A DNA stretch of 64,000 nt from Deltaproteobacteria bacterium HGW-Deltaproteobacteria-6 (GTDB lineage: Bacteria > Desulfobacterota > Syntrophia > Syntrophales > Smithellaceae). Shown here one piece after another: positions 8,572 to 16,517 of the stretch. The notes under the pieces were generated by a model. The model was not told the DNA's origin and searched no databases. It worked only from the letters and a program-made list of their open reading frames with translations. The stretch spans positions 780,979 to 844,978 of the forward strand of contig PHAT01000001.1 of NCBI GenBank assembly GCA_002840435.1, given 5' to 3'. Both the position numbers and the translations under genes were made by a program. Position 1 is the first letter of the stretch. Each line of letters starts with the position of its first letter.

Positions 8572-9390
8572 TTAAGCTACTTTAATTTTCCTATCATTCT
8601 CACACTGTCGCTTTCTTACCGCTTTATACCACCGATAAGTTTCATCGGTCACAACCATAGTCGTTAAATGCCCCGCCGGGATTGTCGTATCGACAAATAT
8701 TTTATATCCGGCATTTCGCAGGTCGGAACAAAAGCCGATATCTTCACCAATCGGTGATCCGTCGTCATGCTGCCTGAATTTGAAATATTTTCTAGGTACG
8801 TTTTCGTGCCTACATTTCTTTTCAAGTTTAGTAATGTATCGCTGAACAGTGTCGGGAAGGCTTTCTAAAATACCTACCCCCGGCCTTAGCGCATTAAAAG
8901 CATCAATCTCAGCTTTGTAAATTTTATCAATTTCATCAAATATTTTCATTTCAAACATAAGGCATCCGGTGCCGGTCGCGTCCACTTCGACAAGCTCCTT
9001 GTCCCACTCGTCAATGCTTTTATATCCACCCAGTTTGCCTTTAAACATGAGTGGATCAAAGGGAATTTTCCGGCGATAACAGAGAGCGCCGATAATAGGT
9101 AGTTTGTGAGATAAAAGCCTATAAATTGTGTCTTCATGATAAAGCATGTCCGTGTCCATCATTAACAAATGGGTGCATTCGGAGGCCCTTGCTATATCAA
9201 CGATCTGGTTTCTCATTGTGCAAAGATCGCCTTCCTCAACGAGAATTAATTCATAATCCGGTTTTTTCATCATCAAAACGGATTTCAAAAAGGCTGATGG
9301 AACGACGCCATAATTACACGGAAAGCCTATTCCGAGTTTAACCCGGTTTGCTTTTAATTGTGCGTCTCGTATTAGGTCTTCAATGCTCAT
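8572..9390 (-). CDS. Phage-encoded glycosyltransferase (GT-A like)
   Basis: A 272-aa protein with a GT-A layout: an N-terminal strand (LGIGFPCNYGVV), LILVEEGDLCTMRNQIVDIA, and the metal-binding motif HLLMMDTDMLY, a DxD at about residues 78-80. Later GEDIGFCSDLRNAGYKIFVDT resembles the ED-containing acceptor loop common in such enzymes, and a final His-containing GHLTTMV segment follows. No membrane segment or signal peptide is present, so it should act in the cytosol. It sits among tail genes, flanked by a small protein gene and the tail tube gene. Substrate is unknown; a virion protein, modified DNA base or host glycan are all possible. Confidence 0.7.
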   Translation of the reverse strand: MSIEDLIRDAQLKANRVKLGIGFPCNYGVVPSAFLKSVLMMKKPDYELILVEEGDLCTMRNQIVDIARASECTHLLMMDTDMLYHEDTIYRLLSHKLPIIGALCYRRKIPFDPLMFKGKLGGYKSIDEWDKELVEVDATGTGCLMFEMKIFDEIDKIYKAEIDAFNALRPGVGILESLPDTVQRYITKLEKKCRHENVPRKYFKFRQHDDGSPIGEDIGFCSDLRNAGYKIFVDTTIPAGHLTTMVVTDETYRWYKAVRKRQCENDRKIKVA

Positions 9391-9395
9391 GCATC

Positions 9396-9599
9396 TTATC
9401 CTTTCTCAGCAATAACAACGCTGTTCACTTCATCGTTTGCCTGTTGAAATACTTCCCATTCTTCGGCCGCGTTCATGGCTTCGTCCGGCGTCCTTCTGCC
9501 ATTGGCCATAAACAGTCTTTCGCCGTCTTCCTCACCGCATTCAAGCCAGATGATTGCAACCCATTCAGCGCGGGTGATTTCTGATAGTTTCTTTTGCAT
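9396..9599 (-). CDS. Small phage protein of unknown function
   Basis: A 67-aa acidic helical protein starting MQKKLSEITRAEW. The ATG at 9599 has AAAGGAAG upstream, which decides the start over an upstream ATG at 9641. It lies between the tail completion gene and the glycosyltransferase gene in the late operon. No family recognised. Confidence 0.5.
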   Translation of the reverse strand: MQKKLSEITRAEWVAIIWLECGEEDGERLFMANGRRTPDEAMNAAEEWEVFQQANDEVNSVVIAEKG

Positions 9600-9609
9600 G
9601 ACTTCCTTT

Positions 9610-10020
9610 CTAGTCCGTTTGGACTTTGGCCTCGTAATCAACAGCGTAATGTTTTACGGCCTGCGCTCCTGCCGTTGTCGTAATGTCTTCAACCATCGTC
9701 GCAATATTCTGGCGGCGAAACCATACGAGAGTGTCACTGGTGATCGTCAAAGAACAGTCGTCAAATAAAGATTTCAGATCCTTCAGCATGGTTGTGATTT
9801 CAACCGCGCTTTCGGAGTTTGAGAACAAAGAAAACTGAATCATTGTGTCTTCAAAGCGTTCCGTGAACATCCAATCAGGGACGGATGAAACGACAAAAAA
9901 GACAATATATGGAAACTCGCAGCTGTCCGGGGCGCGGTCAAGATAAACCCTGCCGTTTACGTCCGTGGATAATGCGGAGCCGGATAACTTTGAGACTATG
10001 GCCTTTATGAGTTCATCCAT
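9610..10020 (-). CDS. Tail completion protein (DUF3168-like)
   Basis: 136 aa starting MDELIKAIVSKLSGS. The ATG at 10020 is preceded by GGAAG and overlaps the stop of the upstream small gene. The pattern of a short helix, then YLDRAPDSCEFPYIVFFVVSS and later a DDCSLTI region, matches the DUF3168/tail terminator group, which caps the tail tube and joins it to the head. It follows the head closure gene, the usual order in HK97-type phages. Confidence 0.6.
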   Translation of the reverse strand: MDELIKAIVSKLSGSALSTDVNGRVYLDRAPDSCEFPYIVFFVVSSVPDWMFTERFEDTMIQFSLFSNSESAVEITTMLKDLKSLFDDCSLTITSDTLVWFRRQNIATMVEDITTTAGAQAVKHYAVDYEAKVQTD

Positions 10021-10219
10021 TTTGTATTTCTTCCAGCCTGTATTTTTTAATCGTTGTAAGTAACTGTCTAACTCCGTCAATTTCAGGGTATATTTCCGCT
10101 GTTATCGTCACTATCCCGTCGCGGGGAATATTGATTTGTAAATTTCGGACGTGCTTTAATCCAAAATTATCGGCCAACTCCTTTAATGTTTCCCGGCTTA
10201 ATGCATAATTTGAGGCCAT
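10013..10219 (-). CDS. Small phage protein between head closure and tail completion genes
   Basis: A 68-aa protein of unknown family with a helical N-terminus (MASNYALSRETLKELADNF) and a beta C-terminus. It is in the late operon and overlaps the next gene by 8 nt. AAAGGAAAAG lies upstream of its ATG. The position suggests a role at the neck, but nothing in the sequence proves it. Confidence 0.5.
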   Translation of the reverse strand: MASNYALSRETLKELADNFGLKHVRNLQINIPRDGIVTITAEIYPEIDGVRQLLTTIKKYRLEEIQNG

Positions 10220-10237
10220 TTTCTTTTCCTTTCTGGC

Positions 10238-10561
10238 TTACGCCGCCTCTTTGCAAAACAGATCCAAATACTCGTTTTTCTCTCCCGGATTAACCACGCT
10301 TACGATGGAAAAATACCGGTTCCCAAACTTTAGCCGCCATGCACTTCTAAAAATGCTTCTGTATCTGATCCGCACCCGATGCGTAATAATCAGGGTTGTC
10401 GCGTTCGCCTGGTTCCGCTCGTTGCTTGTTGCGTCCCAGATCGCCGCCGCTACGTTGGCCGCAAGCGTTGTCCAGGTCGTCGTAAAACCGCCCATCGAAT
10501 CAGATGCTTTTGTCTGCGCCTGGATATCGATAAGCTTATTAAGGTCGCCGGATCTTAACAT
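10238..10561 (-). CDS. Head closure / head-tail adaptor protein
   Basis: 107 aa starting MLRSGDLNKLIDIQ, the standard opening of the phage head-tail adaptor (SPP1 gp16-like) family: a two-residue basic start, then a beta strand and a D(S)MGGFTTTW segment, with RFRS-like strands near the end (RYRSIFRSAWRLKFGNRYFSI in part). It closes the portal after DNA packaging. The ATG at 10561 is inside the end of the preceding gene, so the two are coupled. Confidence 0.8.
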   Translation of the reverse strand: MLRSGDLNKLIDIQAQTKASDSMGGFTTTWTTLAANVAAAIWDATSNERNQANATTLIITHRVRIRYRSIFRSAWRLKFGNRYFSIVSVVNPGEKNEYLDLFCKEAA

Positions 10562-10815
10562 TCTCGCCACACTCCCTTTTCGAGAAAGCCATGCCAATTA
10601 TATTCTGGGTTATGACAAGTAACCTGAATGGACGGGCTGACGGTGATTGTTCCATCTTCGTGTTCAATGATTTTCCACGTCTTATCGTTTATCGCCCCGT
10701 GAATACCAGTTGGCACGCACAGGCTCCATTTCCCGTCAGGCATCTTCATGTATTCGCCAGGGTTGACAGGGAAATCAAGCTCGTCTGTGGGATATACGCG
10801 TTTGCCTTGCATCAT
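10555..10815 (-). CDS. Small phage protein, late operon
   Basis: 86 aa starting MMQGKRVYPTDELDF. The start ATG overlaps the stop of the upstream connector gene (ATGA), and its end overlaps the head closure gene. It has spaced Trp and Cys residues and an acidic beta-rich composition. No family is recognised. Its tight coupling on both sides supports a real gene in head-tail joining. Confidence 0.55.
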   Translation of the reverse strand: MMQGKRVYPTDELDFPVNPGEYMKMPDGKWSLCVPTGIHGAINDKTWKIIEHEDGTITVSPSIQVTCHNPEYNWHGFLEKGVWREC

Positions 10816-11774
10816 CCAAAGCTCCACAATTTCTTTCCGTAAAGCAGGTTATGAATCGCTTTATTTTCCCATATCTGCCGGTCTGTTTTCGTCTCCCGGC
10901 AATTATAGAGGTCTGCGGCTCCTAAGAGGATTGCGCTTTTTATCTTCGATGGAACAAGTGCCGCCGCCGTCCAGCCACAAATAAATTCAATGCAGATGGG
11001 ATTTGACGGGTAGAGGGTTACTGACGGCCATGAAACACCATAGGGAAGCACGATCCGCCCCCGTTCGTCGCCGTTCGTTTCCACAAGGTAATCAGTTCCG
11101 ACGGTCATTGTGGTAGTCGTTCCGTCACAGTCCTTATATGTTACGATGGGGGCCGTGCCTGTGCCGTTCTGCAGGTTCCCGAAAGGCAATTCGATATAAT
11201 TCTTGTCGGCAGGGAATTGATCAAGATAGGCTTTCCATGTCGCCGTAAGCAGCTGCCGGCCGGTGAAATCTTCCGCGTCGTCAATCGCGCTTTGAAGTTT
11301 TTCGGTCAAAAGGGAATCTTCTGCCGTGGTCGCCGCGTTCACAAGAATGGACGTTCCAAACTCACAGGCAGCCAGAAGAACTTTGGAGGCCGTCCGGATA
11401 TACTGTTTCGTACCGGTATAAGCCTTTTTATAATCAGTGTTGTCGCTCGCGGTCGTAACCTGAGCGAAAGCTCCGCCAGTCCAGTCGCCCCACGTCGCGT
11501 TATCGTCCGATTCCTGGATCTTCGTATCATTCGTGCCAGTCGCAGTGTTTGTTCCGCAATGCAAAAGGACTTCCGCCTGCTTCCCCAGAACGTCAATACC
11601 GGTCCCAAGATGGGTGTAAGCACCGCCTGCGCTCACTCCCTTTGAACCATAAGCAAGGGATTGCGTCAGAGTCAGATTGCCGTCAAAGGTGCCGGAATCA
11701 AGGCGCAAATGAGCCTTTAATTCACTGAGGCTGACGGGCAATAATGTCGGAGCTACTGTTTGGACGGTTTTCAT
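10812..11774 (-). CDS. Head-tail connector protein (gp6-like) with an inserted domain
   Basis: The N-terminus LPVSLSELKAHLRLDSGTFD and the C-terminal region after residue 160 (LLTEKLQSAIDDAEDFTGRQLL, then IELPFGNLQN and a helical end) are typical of the gp6/gp15 connector family that forms a ring under the portal. The family usually has 90-200 aa; this one has 320. The extra 120 or so residues (about 32-155) are a Gly/Thr-rich beta-like segment placed between helix 1 and helix 2. The neighbours are head and closure genes, consistent with the assignment. Confidence 0.75.
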   Translation of the reverse strand: MKTVQTVAPTLLPVSLSELKAHLRLDSGTFDGNLTLTQSLAYGSKGVSAGGAYTHLGTGIDVLGKQAEVLLHCGTNTATGTNDTKIQESDDNATWGDWTGGAFAQVTTASDNTDYKKAYTGTKQYIRTASKVLLAACEFGTSILVNAATTAEDSLLTEKLQSAIDDAEDFTGRQLLTATWKAYLDQFPADKNYIELPFGNLQNGTGTAPIVTYKDCDGTTTTMTVGTDYLVETNGDERGRIVLPYGVSWPSVTLYPSNPICIEFICGWTAAALVPSKIKSAILLGAADLYNCRETKTDRQIWENKAIHNLLYGKKLWSFG

Positions 11775-12139
11775 TCAACATATCCCTCTGCAAAAACGCA
11801 AACGGCACCGGCGCCGGATGAATCAATAGTCAACGCGGTCGCCGCGGTTAATTTCATCGGCGGGTAAAAATCCCATTGCATAGACGTGTTGGCAGCCATT
11901 GCGATAGGACCGATCAAGGCCGTGGTGACAGCGCCGGTCGTTTCGCCTTCTCCGACGGTATGGGAAATGGCGTTCGCACCGTTATTGATGGTCAGATGTT
12001 TAATATAAATTGACTTCCCTGCTGCCGGGGCCGCTTTCAGTTCTTCGCAGCCAGAAGCATCGGCACTTGTGGCGTTGATAATAAAAGCTCCGCCTTGTGA
12101 TCCCGGTCCTACATCCGGATTGGTGACTGCTATAGCCAT
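11771..12139 (-). CDS. Small Ala/Thr-rich virion-like protein
   Basis: A 122-aa protein with a beta-strand pattern, rich in Ala, Thr and Gly (IYIKHLTINNGAN and ALTIDSSGAGAVCVF), without signal peptide or membrane segment. Its start lies within the end of the membrane protein gene and its stop overlaps the connector gene. It is likely a head decoration or surface protein, inferred from composition and position only. Confidence 0.55.
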   Translation of the reverse strand: MAIAVTNPDVGPGSQGGAFIINATSADASGCEELKAAPAAGKSIYIKHLTINNGANAISHTVGEGETTGAVTTALIGPIAMAANTSMQWDFYPPMKLTAATALTIDSSGAGAVCVFAEGYVE

Positions 12140-13182
12140 TGTTCAACCCTCCCTATATTTTCGCGGTCCATTAAAGCTATGATAATGATTGCGGGCATTG
12201 CCGTTGCCGCCGTGTGCATTAAATGATTACCGATGCTGTCAATCAGGATTACGACAAATACCGAAAGAAGCATCCTGTCTTTAATAGTTAAGAATGTCCG
12301 GACAATATAAGCCACGACAATTAGAAGCCCGATTATCCCGAAATTCCACAACAAATAAGCGTATTCAGAGTGGAGCATGTTCCCCGGCTGCCAGTAAACG
12401 CCCGGGCCGACTCCAAAAACAAAAGTGTACCAATGGGCGGAAACCTTATTGAATGCGTCCGTCCAGTATTCTATCCGGGCAATAAGCGAATCGGGTGTTT
12501 TGAACAGCATGAAATAAACCATCCCGAAATTGATTGAAACCGCCGCCCCTATCCAGCCCCAGACATAGAATCCCACTCCGACACAAATGGCGGCAATGGC
12601 CGTGCTGGTATGAGTTAAAAACAATACTCCGATAATCAGAGGTAGGAACATCCACCATTTTTTTCTGAAAAACAGAATCGTGGAAACGGCCAGAAAAGCA
12701 GCAAGGAAATTTTGATTCCCCAGCGTTGCCCGCGCCATCTGATGCCCATAAAAATATTGAATAAGTCCCATGATCGAAAGAATAATAGAAATTGTGCAAA
12801 TGGCGTTATAATAAGATTTATTCTCAGTGCGCCCGAATTTAACAACGATATAAACGACAAGCCCCACCATAAAGAAAATCAGCGAATCAATGGCCTGTAT
12901 AATGGTTTCGTCAAAAACGATTTTTCCTACAGAAAATGCTGAATAAAAATACGCGAACCACGCCGCAAGGAAAGCCCCAAAAGCAAAAATAGCCTTATCC
13001 ATTGCCATTATTGATAAAGCGAGAACGCCGAAAACAATCAGCATGTGAGCATGGCCGTAGAAAACATTTGGACCCCATACCCAAAGTGCGACAGCAAACA
13101 GGCCTGCCAGAATAAGCCGATCATCGAATTTAATTGACGGGGGAGCGCAAGCCCCCCCTATAGCATTATTAATGAGTTGCAT
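12130..13182 (-). CDS. O-antigen ligase/polymerase-like multi-span membrane protein
   Basis: A 350-aa protein with about ten hydrophobic helices spread along its length. Features of the Wzy/WaaL group are visible: RATLGNQNFLAAFLAVS at about residue 140, then a periplasmic-type loop with RIEYWTDAFNKV, FGVGPGVY and HSEYAYLLWNFGIIGLL, which mirrors the W-x-H-N-x-y-l-x-x-x-x-E-x-G region of the family. Such enzymes join or polymerise lipid-linked sugars at the outer face of the inner membrane. It lies inside the capsid/neck gene block, overlapping both neighbours by 10-14 nt. The function is inferred; a lysogenic conversion role fits well. Confidence 0.6.
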   Translation of the reverse strand: MQLINNAIGGACAPPSIKFDDRLILAGLFAVALWVWGPNVFYGHAHMLIVFGVLALSIMAMDKAIFAFGAFLAAWFAYFYSAFSVGKIVFDETIIQAIDSLIFFMVGLVVYIVVKFGRTENKSYYNAICTISIILSIMGLIQYFYGHQMARATLGNQNFLAAFLAVSTILFFRKKWWMFLPLIIGVLFLTHTSTAIAAICVGVGFYVWGWIGAAVSINFGMVYFMLFKTPDSLIARIEYWTDAFNKVSAHWYTFVFGVGPGVYWQPGNMLHSEYAYLLWNFGIIGLLIVVAYIVRTFLTIKDRMLLSVFVVILIDSIGNHLMHTAATAMPAIIIIALMDRENIGRVEQWL

Positions 13183-13912
13183 CCGCCGTGACCCTGATAT
13201 AATCAGTTCCGTTATGGATCACTACCGCAGTTTTACCACTGGCGATAGCAACACCGGTTCGACCGCTTTCTTTAATCGTTACCGTGCCACTTCCGCCGTT
13301 TCTGACAATCCGGATGCGCCCGGCCACGCCGCCGCTTTCGATAATGTTTGCATCGCCGGACCCTGAAGACGTGACCAACAACGAGCAAAGCATTTCAGCG
13401 GCTGACAGTACCCAATCCTCAGCCAATGCGAAAGCGTGAGTGGCCGCTATCGTAAAGATAGGGCCGGAAAGTGTCTTATTTGTGAGCGTTTTCGTGTTCG
13501 TGGTGGTCAAAACATCGCCCGCACCGATGGAAGCCAGTTTATTGATTTCCGCTGCCGTGGAAGTAACCGCCGTTCCGTTCAGCGTTAATGCAGTAATGTC
13601 GATTGCATTAATTTTACTGTCAGAACCAAGCACAACCGCTTTTGAAGCCGCAGAAGTCCCAGCGGTCACTCCCGACAAGAAATTAAACTGCGCTGCCGTA
13701 GGCGTAATCTGCGTCCCGGCAATTTTTAAATAACCTCCGGATTCAATATCCACGATACCGCCGGATAAAACGGTTATTTTACCGCCTGATTCAACTGTCT
13801 GTTCGTCAGGGCCGCTCATGTGAACCAAAGCCTGATAGGTGGTATCAGAAGCGGCAAAGGCGATTGCAGCAAAAAGCAAAATCAGGATTGCTGTAATTGA
13901 AAATTTTTTCAT
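13169..13912 (-). CDS. Head-fibre-like protein with a signal peptide
   Basis: 247 aa. Residues 1-21 form a clear export signal: MKKFS, a hydrophobic core of Ile, Leu and Ala, and an AFAA cleavage site. The rest contains motifs common in phage head fibres and decoration proteins: ITPTAAQFNFLSGVTAGTSAASKAV in part, STAAEINKLASIGAGDV and TLTNKTLSGP. The start has AAGGAGAAAAG upstream. A signal peptide on a virion-type protein is odd: either the protein is displayed on the lysogen surface or the motif-rich domain was recruited for that. The next gene is the ligase-like membrane protein. Confidence 0.65.
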   Translation of the reverse strand: MKKFSITAILILLFAAIAFAASDTTYQALVHMSGPDEQTVESGGKITVLSGGIVDIESGGYLKIAGTQITPTAAQFNFLSGVTAGTSAASKAVVLGSDSKINAIDITALTLNGTAVTSTAAEINKLASIGAGDVLTTTNTKTLTNKTLSGPIFTIAATHAFALAEDWVLSAAEMLCSLLVTSSGSGDANIIESGGVAGRIRIVRNGGSGTVTIKESGRTGVAIASGKTAVVIHNGTDYIRVTADATH

Positions 13913-13932
13913 GTCTTTTCTCCTTTGCTTAT

Positions 13933-13954
13933 CCGGGCGAGTTCCCCCGCCCGG
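13933..13954 (-). other. GC-rich hairpin in the 5' leader of the fibre-like gene
   Basis: CCGGGCG and CGCCCGG form a 7-bp perfect stem with an 8-nt loop, 21 nt upstream of the start of the 13169-13912 gene. No T-run follows on the minus strand, so it looks more like an mRNA stabiliser or processing site than a terminator. Confidence 0.5.
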
Positions 13955-13973
13955 AATGGTTATTAAGGGCAGG

Positions 13974-14414
13974 TTACAGGGGCGGAATATCGCCGGGATG
14001 ACCCTTCTGCATGCTCACGGAAATTTGCGTTCCGGTTGCGTTGCTGTCGTTTTCAGCCAGTGTGAATTTCAGCCACTTTTTCCCACCGACATATCCGATG
14101 TTCTTGATGGCCGCCGGTTGCGCTGCCGTTGCCAGCGTAAAAATAACGCCGGATGAAGGCGTGGCGCCCAAAATATCGGCGGCGGCAACTTCTGAATAAG
14201 AGCCAGCCACATCAAAAGTCGTGTCGTCGGCGTGTTCCAGTTTAAGGGTAATGGTTCCGGTGTCGCCGACGGGTTTTGCAGCATGGTCAATAGTAATAAC
14301 CACGGAATTGAATCCGGCAATGGATTTCTCCACTGCGGCGGGGGAGGCTGCATCAAGGAGCAGCATCGGGGGGACAATCTGAATCGGCTTCAGATGATTG
14401 TAAAGGTCTTTCAT
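13974..14414 (-). CDS. Capsid decoration-like protein
   Basis: 146 aa placed directly after the major capsid gene, where head decoration proteins are common. It is low in charge and rich in Ala, Thr, Ser and Val with alternating beta pattern (GFNSVVITIDHAAKP, then TGTITLKLEHADDTTF). No transmembrane or signal sequence is found. GGAGGAAATATT lies upstream of the ATG. The function is inferred from position. Confidence 0.55.
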   Translation of the reverse strand: MKDLYNHLKPIQIVPPMLLLDAASPAAVEKSIAGFNSVVITIDHAAKPVGDTGTITLKLEHADDTTFDVAGSYSEVAAADILGATPSSGVIFTLATAAQPAAIKNIGYVGGKKWLKFTLAENDSNATGTQISVSMQKGHPGDIPPL

Positions 14415-14443
14415 AATATTTCCTCCAAATTATTTTTGAAAAT

Positions 14444-14463
14444 GGGGCGGTATTTCACGCCCC
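14444..14463 (-). terminator. Hairpin after the major capsid gene
   Basis: GGGGCG and CGCCCC pair across an 8-nt loop 10 nt past the capsid stop, followed on the minus strand by ATTTTCAAAAATAATTT. It is a weak terminator or a 3' mRNA end protector for the abundant capsid message. Confidence 0.55.
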
Positions 14464-14472
14464 GGTTGTTGG

Positions 14473-15690
14473 TTAGCTCGTGTGGATCTTCATTCCCTTA
14501 ATTGCTTCATACATAACAATCCCACCGCCGACGCGCTTCGTCGTATAGAACTCGACATAAGGCTTAGAGCTATACGGGTCACGGAGTACGCGGATTCCGA
14601 ACCGATCAACGATTAAATACCCCTCTTTGAAGTTTCCAAAATAGATGGGGTACTTACCAGCTCCGATATCATCAACGTTGTCATCAACCGCAATGGGTTT
14701 CCCCAGAAGCAGATCGGGAGCGTTCTCCTGGAGACCAGGCCGCCAGATGTAATCGCCATTTCCGTTCTTGAAATAACGAATTGCTTCCACGGTGCTGTCA
14801 TTCATCAGCCACTTCGCGCCGTTCCTGTAATAAGGTTTCAACGCATGTTGAAGGGCGATGAGCTTATCAGCATTGTTTAAAAGAGTGGCGTGACCGCTGA
14901 ATACATAGCCGATCTTTCCCCATGTATAAGAGGCGTTGGCAATCTTCGGGTAGGAATTGAGTCCCATCGCCTGCTTAACGCCGTCACCGGAAATAAACCA
15001 TGCGCCTTCTTTACGGTTGATGGCGCGACCAGCCGATCGACCAATGAACGCCTCAATATCAAAGTTTGCATCGTCCAGCATGGTCTGGGTGACCTTCGGC
15101 TTTGCGGATATCTCCTTGGGGACAATCGAAACTTCCTTGAATCCCGGCGTATCCGTTTCGTTGCGGGTACTCGTTTCGGTCGCATCCTCTGCTGTATCCC
15201 CGAGCATATCGACAAGTTCTTTCCACTCGTTACTACCGATAGAGACAACAGTTGCCAAACCACGCATCGCGGACACAGTATCCTGAATTTCCCGCATTGC
15301 GCCCTTTACGGGGTCAGTCGTCAGAAATCCGCCTTCGGTATCATCCTGTGTGGTCATTGCCGCATTTACCGCCAATCCCTTGAGGTCGTTGGCCCGATCA
15401 CCGCTCCGCGCATAGGCAAGAAACGCTTTTCTATAGTCCGCTTTTGCCTTATCCATATCGCCTCCCCCGCCGCCAGGAAACTGCCCACGGGCAACAGCTG
15501 TTTCGATGGCCTCAAGCTGTCTTTTCATTTCGCTCAGCGCCGTTAAATCAGCATTGATCTTTTCAACTTTCTGAGCCAGCAGCGGATCAGCGTTGCCCTT
15601 CTTTTCGATTTCCTTCAGCCGCGCATCATTTTCAGCCTTGAACTGCTCAAATGCCCTGCCGATACTTTCAATGGTTTCTTTGAGTTCCAT
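14473..15690 (-). CDS. HK97-fold major capsid protein
   Basis: 405 aa. Residues 1-80 form a charged coiled coil (KETIESIGRAFEQFKAEND, RLKEIEKKGNADPL), the scaffolding delta domain that the protease removes. The capsid domain begins near residue 100 (VNAAMTTQDDTEGGFL) and contains typical HK97 features: an N-arm, EISAKPKVTQTMLDD and FISGDGVKQAMGLN, and a C-terminal IRVLRDPYSSKPYVEFYTTKRVGGGIV stretch in part. It sits 2 nt downstream of the prohead protease gene and is followed by a hairpin. Confidence 0.93.
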   Translation of the reverse strand: MELKETIESIGRAFEQFKAENDARLKEIEKKGNADPLLAQKVEKINADLTALSEMKRQLEAIETAVARGQFPGGGGGDMDKAKADYRKAFLAYARSGDRANDLKGLAVNAAMTTQDDTEGGFLTTDPVKGAMREIQDTVSAMRGLATVVSIGSNEWKELVDMLGDTAEDATETSTRNETDTPGFKEVSIVPKEISAKPKVTQTMLDDANFDIEAFIGRSAGRAINRKEGAWFISGDGVKQAMGLNSYPKIANASYTWGKIGYVFSGHATLLNNADKLIALQHALKPYYRNGAKWLMNDSTVEAIRYFKNGNGDYIWRPGLQENAPDLLLGKPIAVDDNVDDIGAGKYPIYFGNFKEGYLIVDRFGIRVLRDPYSSKPYVEFYTTKRVGGGIVMYEAIKGMKIHTS

Positions 15691-15692
15691 CT

Positions 15693-16517
15693 TTATTTTC
15701 CTCCGATTATTTTTAATAAATTTTCTGCTGCCAAAACTTCTTCTTCCAGATTTCCGGACTTCAAGCCTCGCGCCAGAATAGCCCGCGCCTCATTTTTGGA
15801 AGCCCCTACATCGCGCAGGGCCTTCTCGTATTTTCTTGCAATGGGTTCATCGTGATCGTTAGTTGTAAAACCATCCGGCACATGGGCGAACATGCTCAAA
15901 TCAAACTGAGCTTTAGCCGCCTTGCCGTCGAGGATGGTATCAATAAAGCCTTTTTCTTTTGCTTCTTTCGCGGTGAACCACGTTTCCGCTTTCAACATGT
16001 CGCGGATTTCTTTTTTGCCGATGTTTGAATTCTGGGAATAAATATCAACCATGTTGCCGCTGATCTTTTCCAGAATGTCGGCTATTTCGCGCAGGTCATA
16101 TTGATTCCCTGCGGCGAGCACCCACGGATCATGAATCATCCACATGGCGTTTGGGTAGGCCTGGACTTCTTTGCCGGCCAGAGCAAGAAACGACGCTGCG
16201 GACGCTGCGAGAGATTCGACACGGGTGATTATTTTCGATTTGTGAGACTGAAGGGCGTTAAAAATAGCCATGGCGTCAAAAACATCGCCGCCCGGGGAAT
16301 TTATTCGGACGGTCACGGTCTTTGTATTGATTCCGGACAAGGCCCGGATGATTTCACCAGCATCATTGAACGGCCAGCCAATGACGTCATAAATCATAAT
16401 TTCAGTATTATCGTCGGAAAGCGCTTCGATCTTGTACCAATCGGATTTATCAATCGGCTTATTCCAGTACCGGGCCGTTGCTTCGGCGTTCCTTTGATTG
16501 CGATATTTAAGATTCAT
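15693..16517 (-). CDS. ClpP-like prohead protease
   Basis: About 274 aa, starting MNLKYRNQRNAEATARYW at 16517, where GGGAGG lies upstream. The ClpP/S14 fold is clear: RINSPGGDVFDAMAIFNAL, then the nucleophile region ESLAASAASFLALAG and the catalytic His in MWMIHDPW. It matures the prohead by cutting the capsid delta domain. The C-terminal 60 residues are charged helices (KYEKALRDVGASKNEARAIL) as in phage members. It overlaps the portal gene end by 11 nt. Confidence 0.9.
   Translation of the reverse strand: MNLKYRNQRNAEATARYWNKPIDKSDWYKIEALSDDNTEIMIYDVIGWPFNDAGEIIRALSGINTKTVTVRINSPGGDVFDAMAIFNALQSHKSKIITRVESLAASAASFLALAGKEVQAYPNAMWMIHDPWVLAAGNQYDLREIADILEKISGNMVDIYSQNSNIGKKEIRDMLKAETWFTAKEAKEKGFIDTILDGKAAKAQFDLSMFAHVPDGFTTNDHDEPIARKYEKALRDVGASKNEARAILARGLKSGNLEEEVLAAENLLKIIGGK

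Noticed and set aside
14890-15546. A 218-codon plus-strand frame antisense to the capsid gene
   Set aside because: It mirrors the codon pattern of the clear HK97 capsid gene, has no ribosome site and no recognisable domain.
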